64,000 nucleotides of DNA from Paraspadella gotoi (taxonomy: Eukaryota > Chaetognatha): positions 614,721 through 678,720 of the forward strand of contig CM119271.1 in NCBI GenBank assembly GCA_051294375.1, in the 5' to 3' direction. The notes under the pieces are model-generated. The model had not been told where the DNA came from and made no database searches. It saw only the letters and a list, made by a program, of their open reading frames with translations. The position numbers and the translations under genes are program-made. Numbering within the stretch: the stretch's first letter is position 1; every line of letters begins with the position of its first letter. Positions 56,570 through 64,000 of this stretch are shown here, piece by piece.

Positions 56570-57345
56570 CAAATAGTTGTTCATGAACAGTTTTGTACTA
56601 ATGAACAATGATATATAAAATTTTTTTATTAAATTTCTCAATTTTTGCATACGCCTATATTTATACATAGTACTTACCATAGAAAATGTCAAAATTTAAA
56701 AATTTTTTTGTTTAGATTTGAAAGCAGATTCAAATTCGAATTCGAATTTGAATAGTTGATAAAAAAAATATAAGTTTGAAGAGACAGTAATAATTGTTAT
56801 ATGTTAGTGACAGAACCGTTCAATATAAGCAGTCCCTGAACTTCGGATCAGGCTGTAACACTGTGTTACAGGCGGGTTAAACGCCCCATCCCTCTTAACT
56901 GTTAAGCGGCCACCGGACTAAAACCACGGACCTTTGGGTTGGGAGGCGAATGACTTGCCTCCGGCACCAATGGCCACTGATGAACGGTTAGTGGATTTTA
57001 GTCCACCATAAGTTTTAATTAAAAATATTTTCATTAATTAAAAAAACTCTATTTTATACTAAAATAAAATTATAAGTTAATTATAACATTTTTTTAGGAT
57101 TTTGACCCACTTAATGAAATAATTTTCTAAAAAGAGTTATATTTCCTTTTTTCAACCTTTAAATTAGTGAGGAATTCGAATCTGCTTTCAAAAATAAGGG
57201 GAAAAATTTTAAAATTTTAACCTTTTCTTGTTTTTAACATTTTCTTTACTATGTATAAATATGGGCTAATCCAAAAATTTAAAAATAAGAAATAATTTTT
57301 TTTTATTTCAAAATGTTCACAGGTTCATGATCCTGTTCATGATCC
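56570..57345. mobile_element. MITE with long inverted repeats (copy 2, uninterrupted)
   Basis: Left end aaatagttgttcatgaacag, gtactaatgaacaatgatat; right end gttcacaggttcatgatcct. The arms are inverted over more than 100 bases around a nested SINE (56795-57010). It shows the intact target site of the transposon present in copy 1. Confidence 0.7.
56795..57010 (-). mobile_element. tRNA-derived SINE nested in MITE (copy 2)
   Basis: Same as 45085-45310: on the - strand gccattggtgccggaggcaa, cgcctcccaacccaaaggtc, cgtggttttagtccggtggc. Not a functional tRNA gene because the arms do not close. Confidence 0.55.
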
Positions 57346-57987
57346 ACTATTCGAATTTTGATTCTAATTTATTTTAATATTTTTTCTACGCTTCAATGAC
57401 CATATTATTTGATAAGCATATTACCTAATTTTTCTATAATATCCTCGTACTAACTTTTATCAGTTCTGACATTTTGAGGTTGTCCAAAAGCATAGCCTTT
57501 AAATCCTAAATGAGTAAATATTATCACTCCTCATTGTGACCACTTCGTTCATCTTTTCATGGCGTATCTTTATCTGACACAAAAAAACGTTTTAGCCTCA
57601 TTTGTAGCGTTAATGAAGACTGGGCGCTAAGGGATACTGACATCTTATCTCTTCTGGCTCACTGTGAATTTATTTTGTATTATAAGTTAATAACATTTGG
57701 GCAAATGATAGAATAAACAAAACCAGACTAAAGTTTTTAAGCCCCGCCCCTATTGAATTTAATTTCATAGTAGATTTCTACTGCAAGGACGCAATTGCCA
57801 TTTCCTATTGAATTTCTAATTTGGGTATTTTCTGCGTGGGGTCAGGTGATGAGACTGAAAACCCGCTGTTCATCTGTTTCCTCTTCGCAGTCGAATTCGA
57901 GGCTCGAAATTCGAGCTTCTTCACCTTACCTCTTCCTCTTCCCCGTTCCTATGTTTTCGTGTTTTTTTGCTTCTTCCTCTTCCTCCT

Positions 57988-58025
57988 CCTCCTCCACCCT
58001 GACGTCACCGCGCCGCCATGTTTTT
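57988..58025 (+). promoter_or_regulatory. Candidate promoter with CRE and YY1-type sites (copy 2)
   Basis: TGACGTCA at 58000-58007 and GCCGCCATGTT at 58014-58024, with identical spacing to copy 1. Confidence 0.55.
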
Positions 58026-58159
58026 TCTCATCCCCTGTCCTCCTCCTCTCCCTTCACTCTCTTCCCTTCTCTCCCTGCGACATGTCGTCGTCGACGATGA
58101 CGATCCCCTTTTATTCCTGACATTATCTCTCTCTCGCTCCGAGGCGTCTTGGACGAAAA

Positions 58160-58263
58160 ATGACCAGAGAGACGCCGCCGCCGCCGCCGTCGCCGCTCGC
58201 GTCTTCTCTTGACTTCATGACAGCCGCGATGACCCAGACAGGAAAACTATCGTCGCGCACGAG
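58160..58263 (+). CDS. Candidate first coding exon of unknown gene (copy 2)
   Basis: MTRETPPPPPSPLASSLDFM, then TAAMTQTGKLSSRT, with donor GTGAC at 58264. The local phase (2) does not fit the next exon's open frame (phase 0), so either the start or the splice is wrong, or bases are missing. Confidence 0.4.
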
Positions 58264-58425
58264 GTGACTACGGACTGTCATCTCGGTCCATCGGTAAAGA
58301 CTGGAATTTATTTTTCTTTTGCGTCGTCGGGAAAATAAAAAAAACTTTTTGGAGGGGATCTTCGTTTATCGGGGAGAGGTATTTTTTCCTCTCCCCCCCC
58401 TTCTTTCCCGATTCTCTCTATCGAG

Positions 58426-58602
58426 GACTCCTCTCCTCGGATAATGGCCGACCACTCCAATTCGGCGACGGGCGACGGAGCCTACCAGCCGCCCCATATT
58501 TTAAACGGACCTTCGACGTCCGTTGATGCCACCGGCGCCAGTAAAATGACTACGCAAGAAGCTACACATACCAAAGAGGGCCTACCAGTTCCTCAGCATC
58601 CG
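58426..58602 (+). CDS. Candidate second exon of unknown gene (copy 2, intact frame)
   Basis: 59 open codons between ATCGAG and CCG|GTGAG: DSSPRIMADHSNSATGDGAY, QPPHILNGPSTSVDATGASK, MTTQEATHTKEGLPVPQHP. An ATG at 58444 (MADHSNS) could be the true start, with the upstream exon untranslated. Ser/Thr-rich and unstructured-looking. It may belong to the same gene as the exons at 52-55 kb through copy 1. No family recognised. Confidence 0.5.
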
Positions 58603-58800
58603 GTGAGAAAAATCTGGGTTGGGCCTGCATGCGGGAAAAGAGATGCTTGTGGCTTTCTAACTGGAATGGCTTTTCAATTACCACTTTTTTTCCAAAAGAG
58701 AATGAGTCAACTTTTCAGTCGCAAAAGAATTGCACTGATTGCCAGAATTGAAAAAAAAAACCCATTAAAACAATGTATGTATCATGACATATTTTCTTAA

Positions 58801-59308
58801 AACTTAATGATAGCTGGATTTAATGTGATAGGGTTTTATTTAAAATAACGAGTTGACTTTATCGACGAAATGAGTCATGTCGCCATTTTGATAGCTGCTC
58901 ATGAACAATTAAGGTGGCAACGGCGGATAGAGAGGATGAGAAGAAAATCATTGAAATTAATCTCAAAAACTTCAAAACGGTAAAGAAAAAACCGTGTTAT
59001 AACAAGGATTCAATTATTTAGAATTATGAAAAAACCGGCGATCATGGAATTTAATACGTTCTGCAGACTTATGGGAAAATGAAGAGAAAGAAAATAAAAA
59101 AAACAAAGTTCGTTTCTTTATGGAAAAGAAAAATTAGGACCGTGACAGTGATTCAGTAGTTGCATACGTTCTGGAGGCTTATGGGAAAATAAAGATGGAA
59201 AAAAAAACTTGTTCCTTTACGGAAAAGAAAAATTAAGACCGTGACAATGATCTCAAAAATTTTTTTTTCAAAATATATTTTATTAACCATTGTATAAACC
59301 TTTCTTTT
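58801..59308. other. Non-coding part of duplicated unit, copy 2
   Basis: Same as 47101-47604; the two acgttctg-led blocks are at about 59056 and 59166. No gene recognised. Confidence 0.45.
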
Positions 59309-60380
59309 TAGTTGGATTTGCTTATCAGCAGATTCCGACTCTATAATTCACTTTGTCGGTCCATCGGTCCCACCCCCTAATCTTGTCGGGCATTAACTTA
59401 AATCATGTCAGGACATCAAATTATGATAAATTATGCAAAAAAATGTTCGTCCGTCTGTCTTTCTGTCTGTCCGTCCCCCTGTTGGACATAAACTTAGCAA
59501 AAAACTCCAATAATGAATTTGAATGAAATTTTGTGTGTGATTAAGCTGGATATAAAGTTTTGATGGAATCGTGCGAGTGGAAATGAGTTTAAATGAAAAA
59601 AAATATAAGTCACATTTTCTTGAATCTTTTTACTAATTTTAACCCATAATTACACTAATTAATAATAATTAGATGGATAGATTTAGATGAAATTTTGTGT
59701 GTGGGTGGGAAAGTGTGTGACGAACCTGGATATAAAGTTTCGATGAAATCGTGCAAGTGGAAATTAGTTTAAATAGAATAAAATATAAGTCACATTTTCT
59801 TGAATATTTTTATTAATTTTAACACAAATTATTTATAATTGGATGGATAGAATGAGATGAAATTTTGTGTGTTGGTAGGAAAGTGTGTGATTGAGCAGAA
59901 TATAAAGTTTAGATGGAATCAAGGAGTGGAAATGAGTTTGCATGAAGAAAACCAAAGTCAAGTTGACTTGAAATTTTATTATTTATGCTTACTCCTAAAT
60001 GTTTTAATTAGTTAATTTATAAATTTATTAAATTTTAAAAAATGGTGCCAGTTGAAAAAATATGCTAATTGAAAAATGATGCAAGTAAAAAAAATGATGC
60101 AAGTGGAAATGGTGCGAGTTGAAAAAAATTATGCTTGTTGAAAAGATGTATCAAGTTGAAAAAAAATAGAAGTTGAAAAAAAAATAATAGTTAAAAAAAT
60201 TATTTGTTTCTATCATAGTAACAGTTCAGTTTAATCCCTTGCAAGCGATTTACCTGTATATGCTCAGCCATTGGTTTGGTATGATCACGAATTTAAAGAA
60301 TTATCGTCATTTATCATCTGATTAGCTGATTACCGCCTAATTATCGTAGGCAGATCTGTCATTGTTTGCTCAAACTTGTT
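59309..60380 (-). mobile_element. HINE/pearl-like element (copy 2), reverse orientation
   Basis: Terminal hairpin 59340-59310, (ACGG)n 59486-59450, three core repeats, 18-bp units (60045-60200), 5' end acaagtttgagcaaacaatg at 60380. About 1.07 kb; the cleanest reverse copy. Confidence 0.7.
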
Positions 60381-60580
60381 GTTCCTTTACGTTCCTTTAC
60401 GGGAAAAAAAAATAGGACCGTGCCAATGTTCTGAAATACGCTGAATTTATCGAATATTTATTATTATTTTTCTTTCCAAAATATATTTTATAAAACTTTG
60501 TATTAAGCCTTTCTTTTTGTTGTTTGTGAATTTAAGAGAAACAAAAGCTTTGATAGTAACAACAAAGACTTTTATTAAAA

Positions 60581-60636
60581 TAAAAATCGGACAGGTTTCG
60601 ACTCGTAGATTTCGAGTCTTCATCAGCGTTTGTTAC
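60581..60636 (-). ncRNA. Hammerhead ribozyme motif, minus strand (copy 2)
   Basis: On the - strand: CTGATGA, stem II GACTCG-aaatcta-CGAGTC with six Watson-Crick pairs, GAAAC-CT-GTC. Stem I: bases before CTGATGA (gtaacaaacg) pair with those after GTC (cgatttttat) over about eight positions with two mismatches. The core is fully consensus. Confidence 0.7.
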
Positions 60637-60952
60637 CATCAAAACATTTATCTCTCTTGAATATATTTTATTATCAATTTTTATTGCTCTTATTATTTTA
60701 ACTATTTTATTTAAATTGAGTGATTTTTTTCGTTTTGTGTATTGAAACAATAAGTTTTTTTTAAATAATTTTTTTTCCCTTGTTGTTGAAGGCTTACGTT
60801 TAGGCTAAAACATTTCTGTTTTTATATTTTTAAAAAGTAAATATTTTTAAATGCTAAAAAATTGTTTTGCTTCAAATATTGTTTCAAAAATTTAAATTTC
60901 CATATACTTAAGCTGAGACTAAGTTTTAAACATATTTAACCTTAACTTAGCC

Positions 60953-61135
60953 TTAACCCTAACTTATGCCTCGCCCTAACTTATGCCTCGCCCTAACTTA
61001 TGCCTCGCCCTAACTTATGCCTCGCCCTAACTTATGCCTCGCCCTAACTTATGCCTCGCCCTAACTTATGCCTCGCCCTAACTTATGCCTCGCCCTAACT
61101 TATGCCTCGCCCTAACTTATGCCTCGCCCTAACTT
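60953..61135 (+). repeat. 17-bp minisatellite GCCCTAACTTATGCCTC (copy 2, near perfect)
   Basis: About eleven nearly identical units in a row. Confidence 0.95.
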
Positions 61136-61976
61136 ACAATATAACATATACCATATAATAACAATAACAGCAAATATTAAAAAAATATATCTGAATTCCT
61201 TTAATTTTTCTTTCCGGGAAATTATCCTCTTCTATCCCCATGCTTTTTCCATTAATTTATCAAGAAAAACCTTGCTCTGCATTATCCCATAGACCTCCAG
61301 AACGTATTAATATTATACCATTATACTATTAATAATCTCCATTCTCCAGGAATGACAAAAAACCATTTAAAAGCTAAACATAATTTAATTTTATAGTTAT
61401 GAAAAAATATATATATACTTAATGTCGAGTTCATGTTTTATCATCAATTTTTCACTATGAAATTGGTACAACCATTATAAAAATTATCTATTTAATATAT
61501 AAGCTATCTTGCTCCTGACTTTGGACATGCTTTGGTGGTTTAAGGCCTCCATCATTCTTACAAGATAATGACATAGCAGGTCCCTGCAAGCTTTCTATCA
61601 AGACTCTCTCACAGTCTCGTTTATTTACTACCATAGTTCCTGACTTCCCTATCAATGAAGTGGTATAATGTTAAAAAAATGTTTCAATTGTATGAAAAGA
61701 TCTTTCCCTTAAGTATTAGATAGTATTATTTTAATAATTTAAAACGTATTTTAACCCAAAGTCTTAACTCACCCCAACCTTATTTTCACCCTTAAGGCTA
61801 AACCTCAATTACTTTTAGTCCCACTTTGCTTTTTAATCCTTAACTTCCCGCCAATCTTAGTTAATAATTACCTTTCAATCGAAAACAATTTAGTTTAGAA
61901 ACCGTTTCCCAATGTTAGTGTTAATATATTAATAATGATAAAGCAAAAATAGCCATCAATATCTAAAAATGTTGAT
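61136..61976. other. Non-coding DNA of copy 2
   Basis: AT-rich; holds one member of the gaaattggtacaacca family (61455-61640). Otherwise nothing recognised. Confidence 0.5.
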
Positions 61977-62720
61977 ATTATGGCAACAGCCGAGTTGCCT
62001 GTGATGCCCATTGGGATGGGGCATCTCACTGTTGGCTTTGGGGGCTTCCGACCCTCAGTGACGCCTCCAGTCACTGGCGCGGTTACCCTAGGACGGTCTC
62101 GCTTTGCCAACGCAGAGGGAAGTCGTTAGGACTGTGGATGGAACACTACGCCTGGGATGGTGTGTTCCCCCTCTGAGCCAATGGATTTGGCTGACGGATG
62201 GTGGACGTGAGGCGGTGTGAATATACCGCCACAGGATCCCCGGGCCAAGACATCACTCAGGTTCCTCAAGCCTGAGAGGTGTCTGACAAGACTGTTACCA
62301 TAGTGGGAGAGAGAGAGAGAGCGCGAGTTGTGGGGGCATAGGCGTTTTGTCGTAGCGTACCCCAGGGGCATAGGCGTTTTGTCGTAGCGTACCCGAAGTC
62401 GGCAGGGCATAGGCGTTTGTCGTAGCGTACCCTGAGAAGGTTGCGTGTTCGATAGTAGGGCTCACCACTTATGGCAACAGCCGGGTTGCCTGTGATGCCC
62501 ATTGGGATGGGGCATCTCACTGTTGGCTTTGGGGCTTCCGACCCTCAGTGACGCCTCCAGTCACTGGCGCGGTTACCCTAGGACGGTCTCGCTTTGCCAA
62601 CGCAGAGGGAAGTCGTTAGGACTGGATGGAACACTACGCCTGGGATGGTGTGTTCCCCCTCTGAGCCAATGGATTTGGCTGACGGATGGTGGACGTGAGG
62701 CGGTGTGAATATACACGCCA
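61977..62720 (+). mobile_element. Paired direct repeat with internal triplicate, inserted only in copy 2
   Basis: Two direct repeats of about 245 bases (61980-62225 and 62469-62713), each starting atggcaacagccg and ending gaggcggtgtgaatata, enclose a 240-base spacer with three 30-35-base units (ggcataggcgttttgtcgta, 62335-62431) and a B-box-like TGTTCGATAG (62446-62455). Copy 1 has the joined flank at about 50255. Related fragments are at 12815-12900 and 13430-13545. It looks like a SINE or satellite-like element inserted as a dimer. Confidence 0.65.
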
Positions 62721-64000
62721 CAATATCTGAATTTTTTCTTAAGTGACCGAAAGGAGATGCCCCCCTTGGCGGTGTAACTAACCCCTAGACTTGGTGTTTT
62801 CAGTGGGTTTGGATTTTTTTTTCTGTGGTTTGCTTGCTACCGAAGGTTTGACCTACTTATCACTTTTTTTCAAGAGCTTTTCCGTCCAGGACTATAACAA
62901 GTGACCATTGCTGTTGGGTTCAGAGCTGGGTTCAGAGATCAGTTTCCTTGTTGACCGTTTTCTTTTCTCAACTTTTGTTCAATTGAACAGTTAGGTTGAA
63001 CGTTTTGAAACGGTTTAATTACAACTGTAGCTTAGTAGGAACATACTTTTTAGAACGCATTTTCATAATTTAATATTTAAAAATGTTATAAAAAATCGAT
63101 TTAGGATCCCAAGTCTTATATTTTTAGATTTTTTGTCCCGCTTTAAATGATTTCCGTACCAAATGTAGTATACATGGTGACAATTTTACAAGCGCCGGTA
63201 GAAATACGCTGTCATTTGCAAACCAGTGGTTATTTCATTGATTTTAAAAATTAGTTGAGTAGAACATATTAAAGTCATTTATGTGTTCAAATTTTATATT
63301 GATCAGTTAAGATATGCCTTGGCAATGAGTGGAGAAAGTTGGCTTGTAAAATCGGGTTTCATTTTCCAACTCACTGTTTTTAAATTCATTTTTTTTTTAA
63401 ACTTTTAGCTCTTTTTTAAACAAAGTACTTATTAAGATATTAACAATATTAATATCCTCAGAAAGCCCTTAAAAAAATGAAGAGAATGATATACTTACGA
63501 AAGCTCTAACATATAAATTAAGCTGCCCAGCTTTGGTTCAATTAAGAGAGTCAAAAGTTATCTAAAATTTCAAATCTTTTTTTAAAATATATGACCTAAT
63601 TAAATTATTATAACATAAAATATTATTATTTATATAAGTATAATGAAAGAGCCTGAAAAAAGGAGATTTAAGATAGCCAATCACAATTTTTATAAAAATC
63701 TTAAATTTACCCTCCAGCTATTGATTTTTGGAAAGATGTTTTGTTTTTGAGTATCTTAATTAAATTAAAGCTGGGCCGGTTAAATTTTATACTACAGTAT
63801 TTGCAAGTATGTCATTCTCTTTAGATTTGAAAGAGCCTGTCCAAAGTCAGGGGCAAGATAGCTTATTTATTAAATGAATGGAAAATTTTTATATTGGTGT
63901 TGTACCAATTTCATAAAATTCAGCTCCTTGTATTTTGATGCAAGTGCGAAGTACAATAAGTATTCTCCGATCTAATACTGGGAATGGTCTTTTCATACAA
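62721..64000. other. Repeat-rich non-coding DNA at window end
   Basis: Contains a member of the four-copy family (63170-63800) and an inverted fragment of the gaaattggtacaacca family (63825-63930). No gene recognised. Confidence 0.5.

Larger units (their letters stand above)
55061..64000 (+). repeat. Direct duplication, copy 2 (continues beyond window)
   Basis: Colinear with 39953-51580 as described for copy 1. It starts taataaaataatctttaaat, matching 39953. Contains its own promoter, candidate exons, MITE with SINE, HINE-like element, hammerhead motif and minisatellite, plus a 0.74 kb block not in copy 1. Confidence 0.85.

Noticed and set aside
60953-61135. CRISPR-like array
   Set aside because: Units are head-to-tail without spacers, in an animal genome; it is a minisatellite.

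Overview
The window is animal nuclear DNA, most likely from an invertebrate. It has AT-rich, repeat-packed non-coding sequence, short GC-rich exons joined by GT-AG introns, tRNA-derived SINEs, Penelope-like retroelements and Helitron-like non-autonomous elements. I cannot name the species. The (ACGG)n-plus-core-repeat elements resemble the 'pearl'/HINE families known from molluscs and other invertebrates, which hints at a lophotrochozoan but is weak evidence. Four 25-N gaps (5914-5938, 21082-21106, 29711-29735, 38926-38950) and many near-copies that differ mainly by 1-2 base indels suggest a long-read assembly with poorly polished or unmerged stretches, so several duplications may be technical.

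Region 1 (1-14.7 kb) holds two recognisable genes. A monocarboxylate-transporter-like (SLC16/MFS) gene runs on the + strand through six exons (1-50, 389-535, 776-1122, 5982-6253, 8359-8519, 13763-13908), covering about TM2 to TM12; its 5' exons lie before the window. Nested in its last visible intron, on the - strand, is a two-exon alpha-1,3-fucosyltransferase (GT10) gene (10886-10463 joined to 9722-8908), giving a complete protein of about 412 residues. The transporter's last exon runs directly into a roughly 0.8 kb, 21-bp minisatellite whose unit carries the stop codon. Exon 3 of the transporter has a noisy inverted copy next to an assembly gap.

Region 2 (14.7-39.9 kb) is repeats. Two large units (about 18.2-26.6 kb and 29.7-37.4 kb) each consist of a broken Penelope-like element (reverse transcriptase plus GIY-YIG endonuclease) with a small hammerhead-ribozyme motif downstream, flanked by about 1 kb inverted arms that belong to the HINE-like family. 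A third Penelope fragment sits at 29.15-29.71 kb.

Region 3 (39.9-64 kb) is a direct duplication with a period of about 15.1 kb (39953-51580 and 55061-64000). Each copy carries a CRE/YY1-type promoter with candidate first exons, an inverted-repeat MITE with a nested SINE, a HINE-like element, a minus-strand hammerhead motif and a 17-bp minisatellite. The copies differ by clean insertions: a 3.37 kb terminal-inverted-repeat transposon only in copy 1, and a 0.74 kb paired repeat only in copy 2. Between the copies (52.08-55.06 kb) lie exons with matching intron phases of an unrecognised Ser/Pro-rich protein, whose last exon ends exactly at the start of copy 2.
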